64,000 nt of DNA from Pelomonas margarita (GCF_043555875.1 NZ_JBIGHW010000005.1:1-64000), one strand, 5' to 3'; shown: positions 50,627 through 59,940, counted from the stretch's first letter. The notes: generated by a model not told the origin, from the letters alone. Program-made: numbers and translations.

Positions 50627-51405
50627 GCAGCCGCCTCGTCTACCACCCGCTGCGCGCCCGCCTGCTGCAGGTGCTGCGCGTGGACGAACTCTCGCCACGC
50701 CTGCGCCGCATCACGCTGACAGGCCCAGGACTGGAGGACTTCACCAGCCCGGCGCCTGACGACCATGTCCGGCTGATCTTCCCGGCCGCTGGCGCGTCCC
50801 AGCCCATGCTGCCGACATTCGGCGCCCAGGGCGCCAGCTTTCCCGAGGGCCAAAGGCCGATCGCCCGGGACTACACGCCCCGTGCCTTCGACAAGCAGCG
50901 GCAGACGCTGACGCTGGATTTCGTGTTGCACGGCGACGGCCAGGCATCCGCCTGGGCGGCGCAGGCGCGGCCCGGCGACACCATCGCCGTCGCCGGGCCG
51001 CGCGCATCGCGCATCCTCGCCCCACACGCGCACAACCACTGGCTTCTGCTGGGTGACGAGACCGCGCTGCCCGCCATCGCCCGCTGGCTGGAATGGATTC
51101 CGCCAACACACCAGGTGACCGTGCGCGTGGAAATCGAAACCGCCGCAGAGTGCATCCCGCTGCCGGCCCATGACGGCCTCGACCTGGGCTGGGTGCAACG
51201 ACGCGCGCCGGCCCAGGGCTGTGCGTTGCTGGCCCACATCACCGCGCTGGCGCTGCGGCCCGGCTACGCCTGGATCGCCTGCGAGTCCGCTCAGATGCGC
51301 GACCTCCGCCAGCACCTGCTGACCGAACGCGGCTGGCCGCGCGAACACCTCTACGCCGCGGGCTACTGGAAGCGCGGCACTGCCGACCATGACGATGAAC
51401 ACTGA
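50623..51405 (+). CDS. Siderophore-interacting (ferric reductase) protein
   Basis: The 260-residue protein belongs to the SIP/ViuB family: LRRITLTGPGLEDF, DDHVRLIFP, ARDYTPRAFDKQRQTLTLDF (FAD-binding RxYTxR), then GPASRWAAQA-like SAWAAQARPGDTIAVAGPRA and LLGDETALPAIARWLE. The C-terminal ACESAQMRDLRQHL and AAGYWKRGTADHD are typical. It probably reduces ferric siderophore in the cytoplasm to release iron. It overlaps the esterase by 4 bp and the binding-protein gene by 17 bp. Confidence 0.93.
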   Translation: MSSRLVYHPLRARLLQVLRVDELSPRLRRITLTGPGLEDFTSPAPDDHVRLIFPAAGASQPMLPTFGAQGASFPEGQRPIARDYTPRAFDKQRQTLTLDFVLHGDGQASAWAAQARPGDTIAVAGPRASRILAPHAHNHWLLLGDETALPAIARWLEWIPPTHQVTVRVEIETAAECIPLPAHDGLDLGWVQRRAPAQGCALLAHITALALRPGYAWIACESAQMRDLRQHLLTERGWPREHLYAAGYWKRGTADHDDEH

Positions 51406-52504
51406 CCTCACCCGCCGCCAACTGGTCCTGGCTACCCTGATGGCACCGGCCCTGGCCAGCGCCAGGACCGTCACCGACCTCGCCGGCCGCCAGGTCGAGC
51501 TGCCTCGCAAGGTCGAGCGCATCGTCCTGGGCGAGGGCCGACAGCTCTACACGCTGGCGCTGCTGGAAGACCCGCCGCTGGCCCGCGTCGTGGGCTGGCA
51601 GGGCGACATGGCCAGCTTCGACCCCCAGACCTACCAGCAGTACCGGGCCCGGCACCCGCAGATCGACGGCATCGCCAAGATTGGCGCCACGAGCGAAGCC
51701 AGCGTCAGCCCCGAGAAGGTGCTGTCGCTGCGGCCCGACCTGGCCATTTTCAGCCTCAGCGGCCACGGGCCAGGCCGCCGCAACCCGCTGGTGGAGCAGT
51801 TGCAGAAGATCGGCGTGCCGGTGATCTTCATCGACTTCCGCGAGCACCCGCTGGCCAACACGATTCCCAGCCTGCGGGTGCTGGGCCAGGCGCTGGGGAG
51901 GGAGGCACGTGCCGAGAAGTTCATCGCCTTCTACGAGGCGCAGACACGTCGCGTCACCGAACTCACTGCAGGCATCCCCGTCAGCCAGCGCCCGCGTGTG
52001 CTGCTGGATGCGCGCGCCGGAGATATCGGTGGCGTGCTGACGGCCGGCAAGGGCAGCTTCGGCGAACTGATCGAGCTGGCGGGCGGCGTCAACGTCGGCA
52101 ACGACCTCATCCCGTCGCCGCTGGGAGAAGCCAGCCTGGAGGCGGTCATGGCGTCCAAGCCCGATGTCTATATCGCCACCGGGTACCAGCATCCCGGCGC
52201 CACCGCACCGGGCCTGCGCATGGGCGCCCAGGTCGGCGAGCTGCTGGCGCGCGACAGCCTGCTGACCGTGGCCCGGCGCCGCCCCGAGATCGCCGCGCTG
52301 CCGGCCGTGCGCACGGGCCGCGTGCACGGCGTGTGGCACCACTTCTACAACACGCCCTACCACGTCGTCATGCTGCAGGCGACGGCCCGCTGGCTGCACC
52401 CGCAGCGGCTGGCCGCCGTCGACCCGCACGAGGCCTGGCGAACGCTGCACCGCGACTTCCTGGGCCTGGCGCCCAGCGGCAGCTACTGGATCTCGGCCAC
52501 ATGA
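51389..52504 (+). CDS. ABC transporter iron-siderophore binding protein
   Basis: The 371-residue protein has a twin-arginine-like signal (TRRQLVLATLMAPALASA). The mature part is a FecB/BtuF-type binding protein: VTDLAGRQVELPRKVERIVL, EASVSPEKVLSLRPDLAIFS, GVPVIFIDFREHPLANTIPS and a helical backbone linker, with a C-terminal YNTPYHVVMLQATARWLHP. It delivers ferric siderophore to the inner-membrane permease. It overlaps the SIP gene and the permease gene (ATGA). Confidence 0.9.
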   Translation: MTMNTDLTRRQLVLATLMAPALASARTVTDLAGRQVELPRKVERIVLGEGRQLYTLALLEDPPLARVVGWQGDMASFDPQTYQQYRARHPQIDGIAKIGATSEASVSPEKVLSLRPDLAIFSLSGHGPGRRNPLVEQLQKIGVPVIFIDFREHPLANTIPSLRVLGQALGREARAEKFIAFYEAQTRRVTELTAGIPVSQRPRVLLDARAGDIGGVLTAGKGSFGELIELAGGVNVGNDLIPSPLGEASLEAVMASKPDVYIATGYQHPGATAPGLRMGAQVGELLARDSLLTVARRRPEIAALPAVRTGRVHGVWHHFYNTPYHVVMLQATARWLHPQRLAAVDPHEAWRTLHRDFLGLAPSGSYWISAT

Positions 52505-53541
52505 GCGTGGACATGGGCATGGGACAGGCCTACGCCGGCCTGTTGCGCCGCCGCCTGGGGTTGATCGTCATGATCGCGCTGGCCATCGTCGCCAGCTTCG
52601 CCTGGGACTTCACGACCGGCCCGGCGGGCCTTGCGCCGGCGCGGCTGCTGGAGCTGCTGCTCGCGCCGCTGAACGATGCGGCGCACTTGGACGCGGACCG
52701 CGTCATCGTCTGGGACATCCGGCTGCCGCAGGCGCTGATGGCGGTCCTCGTCGGCGCCGCTTTAGGCCTGGCCGGCGCGGAGATGCAGACCGTGCTGGAC
52801 AACCCGCTGGCCAGCCCGTTCACGCTGGGCCTGTCGGAGGCCGCCGCCTTCGGTGCGGCGCTGGCCATCGTGCTGGGCGCGGCCAGCGGCTGGATGGTCG
52901 CGGGCGCGGCCTTCGGCTTCGCGCTGCTGGCGGCGCTGCTGCTGGACCTCGTCGCGCGCCGGCTGGCGATGAACGCCAGTGGCGTCGTGCTGTTCGGCAT
53001 CGCGCTGGTGTTCAGCTTCAACGCGCTGCTGTGGCTGCTGCAGTACCTGGCCTCGCCGGAGACGCTGCAGGCCATCGTGTTCTGGATCATGGGCAGCCTG
53101 GTGCGCGCCAACTGGCCCATGCTGGGTGGCCTGGCCGCGGTGCTGGCGCTGTGCCTGCCGCTGGCGCTGCGCGACGCGTGGAAGCTCACTGCGCTGCGGC
53201 TGGGCGAGGACCGCGCCGCCAGCCTGGGCATCGACGTGGCCAGGCTGCGCCGCGCCAGCCTGCTGCGCGTGGCGCTGCTGGCCGGCACGGCGGTGTCGTG
53301 CGTGGGCACCATCGGCTTCATCGGCCTGGTGGCGCCGCACATCGCCCGGCGCCTGTGCGGGGAGGACCACCGCTTCTACCTGCCTGCCAGCGGCCTGATC
53401 GGGGCACTGGTGCTGTCGGGCGCCGCCATCTCGGCCAAGCAGATCCTGCCCGGCGCCTCGCTGCCGGTGGGCGTCGTCACGGCGCTGGTGGGCGTGCCGT
53501 TCTTCCTGGCCATCGTGCTGCGCCGCGGAGGTTTGTCGTGA
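52501..53541 (+). CDS. FecCD-family iron-siderophore permease
   Basis: From ATG 52501 the protein has 346 residues and about ten membrane helices. VIVWDIRLPQALMAVLVGAA (R-PR-type motif), LGLAGAEMQTVLDNPLASPF and TLGLSEAAAFGAAL, plus the C-terminal GTIGFIGLVAPHIARRLCGE coupling loop and GASLPVGVVTALVGVPFFLA, are diagnostic of FecCD permeases. Only one permease gene is present, so it is expected to homodimerise as BtuC does. It overlaps the binding-protein gene by 4 bp. Confidence 0.95.
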   Translation: MSVDMGMGQAYAGLLRRRLGLIVMIALAIVASFAWDFTTGPAGLAPARLLELLLAPLNDAAHLDADRVIVWDIRLPQALMAVLVGAALGLAGAEMQTVLDNPLASPFTLGLSEAAAFGAALAIVLGAASGWMVAGAAFGFALLAALLLDLVARRLAMNASGVVLFGIALVFSFNALLWLLQYLASPETLQAIVFWIMGSLVRANWPMLGGLAAVLALCLPLALRDAWKLTALRLGEDRAASLGIDVARLRRASLLRVALLAGTAVSCVGTIGFIGLVAPHIARRLCGEDHRFYLPASGLIGALVLSGAAISAKQILPGASLPVGVVTALVGVPFFLAIVLRRGGLS

Positions 53542-53606
53542 CAGCGCCCCTCGCCCAATCTCGCCCCGCTGGACGCGGGCGCGCCCGGTCGGTCCCCCGA
53601 GGGGAC

Positions 53607-53643
53607 GGCGATGCTCGCGGCGTTGAGCCACGAGCACATCGCC
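53607..53643 (+). other. Long imperfect hairpin in the permease-ATPase gap
   Basis: GGCGATG-CTCG pairs with CGAG-CA-CATCGCC (11 bp with a two-base bulge) around a 13-base loop. It lies in the 160-bp gap 53542-53701, the only large gap in this otherwise overlapping operon. No T-run follows. It may attenuate or stabilise the transcript, or be a dispersed repeat. A 29-codon open frame (53611-53700) has no ribosome-binding site. Confidence 0.4.
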
Positions 53644-53701
53644 ATGCCGGGCCGGCTTGGGGCGGTCCGGCGCTCAGCCCGCAATGCAACGGGACGCTGA
53701 A

Positions 53702-54466
53702 ATGAGCCTCGAAGTCGTCGACCTGAGCGCCGGCTACCCCGGCAAACGCGTGCTGCACAGCCTGACGCTGCCGCGCCTGGCGGGCGGCAGCCTGACCGCA
53801 CTGCTGGGCCCCAACGGCAGCGGCAAGTCCACGCTGCTGAAGGCGCTGGCCGGCCTGCTGCCCGCTGAAGGCGGCATACGACTGGACGGCACCGAGCTGC
53901 GCGGCCTGCCGCTGGCGCAGCGCATAGCGCGCATCGCCTACCTGCCTCAGTCGCTGCCGCGCGGCGTGCACCTGCGTGTGCTGGAGGCCGTGCTGGCGTC
54001 GCTGCGCGCCGGCGGCAGCCGCCGCCCGGATGACCTGGCCCGCGCCGAGGCCGTGCTGGCGCGGCTGGGCTGCGAGGCGTTGGCGCTGCAGCACCTGGAC
54101 GCGTTGTCGGGCGGCCAGCGCCAGTTGGTCGGCCTGGCCCAGGCGCTGGTCCGCGAACCGCGCGTGCTGCTGCTGGACGAGCCGCTGTCGGCGCTGGACC
54201 TGCGGCACCAGCTGCGCACCATGCTGCTGCTGGCCGACCTCGCCGTCGAGCGGGACATGGCCGCCGTCATCGTGCTGCATGACCTCAACGTCGCGCTGCG
54301 CCACTGCACCGGCGCCGTGCTGCTGCATGACGGCTGTGTCGCTGCCGCCGGCCGCCCGGTTCAGGCGCTCACGCCGGCGACGCTGGCCCGAGTCTATGGC
54401 GTGCAGGCCCGCGTGGAGGCCTGCACGCTAGGGCATTTCCAGGTGCTCGTAGACAGGGAAACCTGA
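53702..54466 (+). CDS. Iron-siderophore ABC transporter ATPase
   Basis: From ATG 53702 the protein has 254 residues. Walker A is LLGPNGSGKSTLLKALAGL, the Q-loop IAYLPQSLPRGVHLRVLEAV, the signature LSGGQRQLVGLAQAL and Walker B RVLLLDEPLSALDL with VIVLHDLNVALRHC as the H-loop. It is of the FecE/FepC/BtuD type and powers the permease encoded upstream. It is the last gene of the siderophore-use operon; lpxL follows after 75 bp. Confidence 0.95.
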   Translation: MSLEVVDLSAGYPGKRVLHSLTLPRLAGGSLTALLGPNGSGKSTLLKALAGLLPAEGGIRLDGTELRGLPLAQRIARIAYLPQSLPRGVHLRVLEAVLASLRAGGSRRPDDLARAEAVLARLGCEALALQHLDALSGGQRQLVGLAQALVREPRVLLLDEPLSALDLRHQLRTMLLLADLAVERDMAAVIVLHDLNVALRHCTGAVLLHDGCVAAAGRPVQALTPATLARVYGVQARVEACTLGHFQVLVDRET

Positions 54467-54541
54467 GTGCCGCGTACGATGCCGCCCCTGGAACAAGGGG
54501 TCGTTGTCGATGGCAAGCAGGTGGTTGGGCGGGAGTGATGC

Positions 54542-55414
54542 ATGGGCGTGAAGCTGCTCGTTGGCCTGGTGTGGCTGCTGAGCTGGCTGCCGTTTCGGGC
54601 CATCTCGGCATTGGGCTGGCTGATCGGCAGCTTGATCCACGCGCTGCCGTCCTCACGACGGCGCATCGGCCGCGTGAACCTGCGGCTGTGCCTGCCCGAC
54701 ATGCCGGCCGCGGAGCGCGAGCGCCTGCTGCACCGGCACTTCGTGGCCATGGTGCAGATGCTGCTGGAGTACGGCTACTGCTGGTTTGCTTCGCCCGAGC
54801 GGCTCAAGCGCCTGATGCCCATCGAGGGGCTGGAGCACCTGCGCGCGCTGGACGGCCGCAATGTCATTCTGATGATGCCTCACTTCACCGGGCTGGACCT
54901 GGCCGGCCTGCGCATCTCGCTGGAGACCCACGTGGTGAGCATCTACTCGGTGCAGAAGAACCCGTGGCTGGACGCCTTCTTTCGCGCCAAGCGCATGCGC
55001 TTCGGCACCGGCACCATCTTCTCGCGCCAGCAAGGCACGCGGCCCACGCTGCGCGCGCTGAAGGACGGCGGGCGGCTGTATTACCTGCCGGACCAGGACT
55101 TCGGCGCCCGCGACTCCGTGTTCGTGCCCTTCTTCGGCGTGCCGGCCGCCACCATCACCGGCGTGTCGCGCATGGCCAGCATGGCGGACGCCGTGGTGCT
55201 GCCCTGCTACCCGCGCCGCGAGGCGGGCGGCTACACGCTGGTCATCGAGCCGCCGCTGCAGGACTTCCCCACGCGCGACCTCACGGCCGACGCTGCCCGC
55301 ATGAACGCCGTCATCGAGGCACAGGCGCGTCGACAATTGCACCAGTACTTCTGGCTCCACAAGCGTTTCAAGTCCCGCCCGCCCGGCGAGCCGGACTTCT
55401 ATGCCCATGACTGA
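54542..55414 (+). CDS. lpxL: Lipid A biosynthesis acyltransferase (LpxL/HtrB family)
   Basis: The 290-residue protein has an N-terminal membrane segment (LLVGLVWLLSWLPFRAISAL) and the acyltransferase core: RVNLRLCLPDMPAAERERLL, LMMPHFTGLDLAGLRI with the catalytic HxxxxD, then GRLYYLPDQDFGARDSVFVP and FFGVPAATITGVSRMA. It adds a secondary acyl chain to Kdo2-lipid IVA at the inner membrane. It overlaps the next gene by 14 bp, implying coupled synthesis with the lipid A hydroxylase. Confidence 0.93.
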   Translation: MGVKLLVGLVWLLSWLPFRAISALGWLIGSLIHALPSSRRRIGRVNLRLCLPDMPAAERERLLHRHFVAMVQMLLEYGYCWFASPERLKRLMPIEGLEHLRALDGRNVILMMPHFTGLDLAGLRISLETHVVSIYSVQKNPWLDAFFRAKRMRFGTGTIFSRQQGTRPTLRALKDGGRLYYLPDQDFGARDSVFVPFFGVPAATITGVSRMASMADAVVLPCYPRREAGGYTLVIEPPLQDFPTRDLTADAARMNAVIEAQARRQLHQYFWLHKRFKSRPPGEPDFYAHD

Positions 55415-56324
55415 CATTCCCTACTTCAAGATCGCCGTCGTGGCGGTGTTCGTCGCGAGCACCGTCTACGTGCACTTCCGTGGCCGCGTGCGCCTGAAGT
55501 TCTTCCGCCAGCTGACGGACCACTCCACGTTCATGGCGCCGATCAACTGCTTCATGTACCTGTTTTCGAAGCTGCCGGCAAAGCCCTACCTGCCGGTGTC
55601 GGGCTTCCCGGAGCTGCAGCTGCTGCAGGACCACTGGCAGGACATTCGCGCCGAGGCCTACAAGCTGGCTGCGGCCGGCGAGATCAAGAAAAGCGACAAG
55701 TACAACGACGCAGGCTTCAACAGCTTCTTCAAGACCGGCTGGACGCGCTTTCACCTGAAGTGGTACGGCGACGCCCACGCCTCGGCCAAGACGCTGTGCC
55801 CGGTGACGACCGAGCTGCTGCAGCGCATTCCGACGGTGAAGGCCGCGATGTTCGCCGCACTCCCGCCGGGCGGGCGCCTGGTGACGCACCGCGACCCCTT
55901 CGCCGGCTCGGTGCGCTACCACCTGGGCCTGGTCACGCCCAATGCGGACAGTTGCTACATCTCGGTGGACGGTGAGCGCTACGCCTGGCGCGACGGCGAA
56001 GGCGTCATCTTCGACGAGACCTACCTGCACTACGCCGAAAACCAGTCGGACCAGATGCGCATCATCCTGTTCTGCGACGTCGAGCGGCCGCTGAACAACC
56101 CGCTGGCCCGCTGGGTCAACCGCTTCATCAGCCACACGCTGATCCGCGCGGCCTCGGCCCCCAACGCCGACACCGACAAGACCGGCGGCATCAACAAGGC
56201 CTTCGCCTACGTGCAGCAGGTGCGCCTGTTCGGCAAGCGCATCAAGGCGCGCAGCCGCTTCGCCTACTACGCCATCCAGTGGGTGCTGTTCGGTGGCCTG
56301 CTGCTGTGGTGGCTGTGGCCCTGA
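55401..56324 (+). CDS. lpxO: LpxO-like lipid A beta-hydroxylase
   Basis: The 307-residue protein has membrane segments at both ends (YFKIAVVAVFVASTVYV; AIQWVLFGGLLLWWLW). The aspartyl/asparaginyl hydroxylase domain shows VTHRDPFAGSVRYHLGLVTP and DGEGVIFDETYLHYAENQSD, where His/Asp/His would bind Fe(II) and 2-oxoglutarate. LpxO hydroxylates the secondary acyl chain of lipid A, which fits its overlap with lpxL. ATG 55407 is an alternative start. Confidence 0.9.
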   Translation: MPMTDIPYFKIAVVAVFVASTVYVHFRGRVRLKFFRQLTDHSTFMAPINCFMYLFSKLPAKPYLPVSGFPELQLLQDHWQDIRAEAYKLAAAGEIKKSDKYNDAGFNSFFKTGWTRFHLKWYGDAHASAKTLCPVTTELLQRIPTVKAAMFAALPPGGRLVTHRDPFAGSVRYHLGLVTPNADSCYISVDGERYAWRDGEGVIFDETYLHYAENQSDQMRIILFCDVERPLNNPLARWVNRFISHTLIRAASAPNADTDKTGGINKAFAYVQQVRLFGKRIKARSRFAYYAIQWVLFGGLLLWWLWP

Positions 56325-56434
56325 GCGACACCGCGGCACCCCGCTGACGCCCGGGCAAACCCGCCCGTGACGAACGGGCCGGCAAGCCTGGCTTCGCTAG
56401 CATCGAAGGTTTTGGTCACCCCCAAACCCTCACC

Positions 56435-59400
56435 ATGCTCCGTCCGTCCGCCGCCCCTGCCCTGCTGCTGGCCGCCGCCCTGGCCGCCAACGCGCAGGAC
56501 GCCGCCAAGCCCGCGTCTGCCGCCTGGAACGTCAACGCGCCGCCCGGTGCGGCCAAGACGGCAAGCATCGATACCCGCACCGGCACGTGGATGAGCGTGG
56601 ACGTCAGCCCCGACGGCAAGACGCTCGTCTTCGACCTGCTGGGCGATCTCTACACACTGCCCATCACCGGCGGCGAGGCCCGGCCGCTGACGCATTCCAT
56701 GGCCTGGGAACAGCAGGCCCGTTTCTCGCCCGATGGCAAGCAGATCGCCTTCCTGAGCGATGCCGGCGGCGGCGACAACCTGTGGCTGATGAACGCTGAT
56801 GGCAGCGGCGCCCGCGCGGTCACCAAGGAAGACTTCCGCCTGCTGAACAACCCGGTCTGGCACCCGGACGGCAAGTACCTGCTCGCCCGAAAGCACTACA
56901 CCGGCACGCGCAGCGCCGGCTCGGGCGAGATCTGGCTGTACCACGTCGACGCCGAGGCAGCCAAGAACAAGGGCGTGCAGCTCAACGAGAAGCCCAACTG
57001 GCAGAAAGACCTGGGCGAACCCGCCGTCTCGCCGGACGGCAAGTACCTGTACTACTCGCAGGACACGACGCCGGGCCGCACGTTCGAGTACAACAAGAAC
57101 AGCAACGGCGAGATCTACAAGATCTTCCGCCAAGACCTCAGGGACGGCTCGGTAGAGGCCTTCGTGCAGGGGCCCGGCGGCGCGGTGCGACCCACGCCGT
57201 CGCCGGACGGCAAGTACCTCGCCTTCGTCCGCCGCGTGCGCAACCAGAGCACGCTGTTCCTGAAGGACCTGGCCACGGGCCGTGAGTTCCCGGCCTGGAG
57301 CGGCCTGTCGCGCGACCTGCAGGAAAGCTGGGCCATGTGGGGCGTGTACCCCAGCTTCGCCTGGCTGCCGAGCAGCCAGGAGATCGTCGTCTGGGCCGAG
57401 GGCCGCATCTGGCGCGTGGACCCGTTCAAGGGCACGGCCGCCGACATCCCCTTCCACGTCAAGCACACCCGCGAGCTGCGCGAGCCGCTGCGCTTTGCGC
57501 ATGAGGTGGCGCCGGAGCGCTTCGCCGTGCGCCAACTGCGCGGCGCTCAGGTGTCGCCGGACGGCAAGCGCGTGGTCTACGCCGCGCTGGGCGCGCTCTA
57601 CCTGAAGGACCTACCGAACGGCGAACCGCGCCGGCTGACGCGCCAGACCGAGGCCTTCGAACTGGCGCCTCACTGGTCGCGGGATGGCAAGTCCCTGGTC
57701 TACGCCACCTGGCGCGACGACACGCAGGGCAGCATCCGCCGGCGGGAGCTGGACTCGGGCAAGGAGACCGTGCTGGTCAAGGCACCTGGCAAGTACCTGG
57801 AGCCGCGCCTGTCGCCGGACGGCCGCCGGCTGGTGTACCGCAAGGTGCGCGGCGGCGCGCTGACCAGCCCCTGGCATGGCCTGGACACCGGCATCTACGT
57901 CGCGGCCGCCGACGGCTCGGGCAAGGCCGAGCGCATCAGCAAGGACGGCAGCGGCGCCCACTTCGGCGCCCGCAGCGACGAGCTGTTCTTCACCCGCGTC
58001 AGCAGCACCAGCGAGGTCGACCAGCGGTTCTCGCTGCTGCGCATGGACCTGCAGGACCGCAGCGAGACCGAGGTGGTGCGCAGCGATTTCGCATCCGAGT
58101 ACAGCGTCTCGCCCGATGGGCAGTGGCTGGGCTTCGTGGAGCGCTTCCATGCCTATGTCGTGCCGCTGCCGTCGGTGCAGGGGCAGGCAGGCAAGGTGAT
58201 CACCGTGGGCGGCAAGATGGACGCGCTGCCCGTGCGGCAGTTGGACGTCAATGCCGGCTACGCTTTGCACTGGAGCGGCGACGCGCGGCGCGTGCACTTC
58301 ACGCTGGGCGAGGAGCTGTTCACCGCCAGCACCACCGGCAAGGACAAGGCCACCGCACAGAAGATCGGTTTCCAGCAGACCAGCGACAAGCCCGCCGGCA
58401 AGATCGCGCTGACCGGCGCGCGCATCGTGACGATGAAGGGCGACGAAGTCATTGAAGGCGGCACCGTGCTGGTGGACGGCAACCGCATCGTCGCCGTCGG
58501 CAAGGACGTGGCAATTCCGGCGGAAGCCCGCCGCATCGATGCCAGCGGCAAGACCATCGTGCCGGGCTTCATCGACGGCCACTGGCACGGCGCGATGAAC
58601 GACGCCGGGCTGATCCCGCAGCAGAGCTGGGTCAACCTCGCCTCGCTGGCCTTTGGCGTCACGACGCTGCACGACCCCAGCAACCTCAACGCGGCCGTCT
58701 TCACGCAAGCCGAGATGCAGCGTGCCGGCGTTGTCGTGGGCCCGCGCATCTACTCGACAGGCAGCATCCTGTACGGCGCCCGCACGCCCATCACGGCCAC
58801 GGTCGCCAACCTGGACGACGCCCTCACCCACCTGAATCGCCAGAAGGCCGAAGGCGCCATCAGCGTGAAGAGCTACCAGCAGCCGCGCCGCGACCAGCGC
58901 CAGCAGGTGCTGGAGGCTGGCCGGCAGACCGGCGTGATGGTGGTGCCCGAGGGCGGCGCGCTGTTCCAGAACAACATGACCATGGTGATCGACGGCCACA
59001 CCACAGTCGAGCACGCGCTGCCGATCGCCGAGGTGTGGGACGACGTCAAACAGCTGTGGGGCCAGAACGGCGTGGGCTACAACCCGACGCTGAACGTGGG
59101 CTATGGCGGCCTGGACGGTGAGCATTACTGGTACGCCCGGACTGAGGTCTGGAAGCACCCGCTGCTGACCCGCTACGTGCCGAAGGCCGTGCTGGAGCCG
59201 CGCGCCATCCGCCGCGAGACCGCGCCCGAGGAAGACTTCAACATCCTCAAGGTCGCCCGCACCGCCAACGACCTGGCCAAGGCCGGCGTCAACGTGATGA
59301 TCGGCGCGCACGGCCAGCGCGAGGGCCTGGGCGCGCACTGGGAGATGTGGATGCTGGCGCTGGGGGGCATGAAGCCGCACGAAGCGCTGCGCGCCGCGAC

Positions 59401-59686
59401 CCTCAATCCAGCGCGCAACTTCGGGCTGGACAAGGATCTCGGCTCGCTGGAACCCGGCAAGCTGGCCGATCTCGTCATCATCGACGGTAACCCGCTGGCC
59501 GACATCCGGCAGAGCGACCGCGTTGTGCAGGTCATGCAGAACGGCCGGCTGTTCGATGCGCTGACGATGAACCAGATCGCGCCCGTGGCCAAACCTCGCA
59601 AGCCGCTGTTCTTCGAGGGCGCCGCTGCTGTGGGCATGCCCATCGACGCCGAAGGCCTGGAAGCCACGCACGGTCACGGCCACTGA
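56435..59686 (+). CDS. Beta-propeller/amidohydrolase fusion protein
   Basis: The 1083-residue protein has a short signal peptide (ALLLAAALAANAQ). About residues 45-640 form TolB/WD40-like propeller repeats with recurring SPDGK motifs (VDVSPDGKTLVFD, RFSPDGKQIAFLSDAGG, AVSPDGKYLYY, SPDGRRLVYRK). Residues about 655-1050 are a metal-dependent amidohydrolase: ALTGARIVTMKGDEVIEGGT, TIVPGFIDGHWHGAMND (HxH metal site), IDGHTTVEHALP, MIGAHGQREGLG and LGSLEPGKLADLVIIDGNPL. It is probably a periplasmic peptidase- or imidase-like hydrolase; the substrate is unknown. It is flanked by unrelated operons. Confidence 0.9.
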   Translation: MLRPSAAPALLLAAALAANAQDAAKPASAAWNVNAPPGAAKTASIDTRTGTWMSVDVSPDGKTLVFDLLGDLYTLPITGGEARPLTHSMAWEQQARFSPDGKQIAFLSDAGGGDNLWLMNADGSGARAVTKEDFRLLNNPVWHPDGKYLLARKHYTGTRSAGSGEIWLYHVDAEAAKNKGVQLNEKPNWQKDLGEPAVSPDGKYLYYSQDTTPGRTFEYNKNSNGEIYKIFRQDLRDGSVEAFVQGPGGAVRPTPSPDGKYLAFVRRVRNQSTLFLKDLATGREFPAWSGLSRDLQESWAMWGVYPSFAWLPSSQEIVVWAEGRIWRVDPFKGTAADIPFHVKHTRELREPLRFAHEVAPERFAVRQLRGAQVSPDGKRVVYAALGALYLKDLPNGEPRRLTRQTEAFELAPHWSRDGKSLVYATWRDDTQGSIRRRELDSGKETVLVKAPGKYLEPRLSPDGRRLVYRKVRGGALTSPWHGLDTGIYVAAADGSGKAERISKDGSGAHFGARSDELFFTRVSSTSEVDQRFSLLRMDLQDRSETEVVRSDFASEYSVSPDGQWLGFVERFHAYVVPLPSVQGQAGKVITVGGKMDALPVRQLDVNAGYALHWSGDARRVHFTLGEELFTASTTGKDKATAQKIGFQQTSDKPAGKIALTGARIVTMKGDEVIEGGTVLVDGNRIVAVGKDVAIPAEARRIDASGKTIVPGFIDGHWHGAMNDAGLIPQQSWVNLASLAFGVTTLHDPSNLNAAVFTQAEMQRAGVVVGPRIYSTGSILYGARTPITATVANLDDALTHLNRQKAEGAISVKSYQQPRRDQRQQVLEAGRQTGVMVVPEGGALFQNNMTMVIDGHTTVEHALPIAEVWDDVKQLWGQNGVGYNPTLNVGYGGLDGEHYWYARTEVWKHPLLTRYVPKAVLEPRAIRRETAPEEDFNILKVARTANDLAKAGVNVMIGAHGQREGLGAHWEMWMLALGGMKPHEALRAATLNPARNFGLDKDLGSLEPGKLADLVIIDGNPLADIRQSDRVVQVMQNGRLFDALTMNQIAPVAKPRKPLFFEGAAAVGMPIDAEGLEATHGHGH

Positions 59687-59721
59687 TGCCAAGCGCTGCG
59701 GTAGGCGGCTAGAATCCCGCC

Positions 59722-59940
59722 CGTCAGGAGAGCGTCCCGGTGCAGTTGGGGATCGCCGAAGGCGCAGGGTCACGCGATTCGAACGCTCAGGCAAAAGGAC
59801 TGACAAACGCCCCGCAGTGCTCGACACTGCCGGCGTTCCTCACTGGAGAGAGGCGGGCCCGCGAGCTCGTCCACCGAAGGGGCAAGCGAGCGCGGGACAG
59901 GCCACCCGCTCGTCAATCTCTCAGGTACCCCGGACAGCGA
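59722..59940 (+). promoter_or_regulatory. Tandem glycine riboswitch upstream of gcvT
   Basis: Aptamer 1 shows GTCAGGAGAGCG, CGCCGAAGGCGCA and CGCTCAGGCAAAAGGACTGAC; aptamer 2 shows CTGGAGAGAGGCGGG, CACCGAAGGGGCAAGCGAG and CTCTCAGGTACCCCGGACAG. These are the conserved blocks of the gcvT motif. Glycine binding normally turns on the glycine cleavage genes. The leader ends about 35 bp before the gcvT ATG. Confidence 0.95.

Noticed and set aside
53611..53700. 29-codon ORF in the permease-ATPase gap
   Set aside because: No ribosome-binding site, lies within the hairpin, and the product has no recognisable feature.
57611..59827. Long minus-strand open frame opposite the propeller/amidohydrolase gene
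   Set aside because: Antisense shadow with low-complexity composition; the plus-strand protein has clear motifs throughout.
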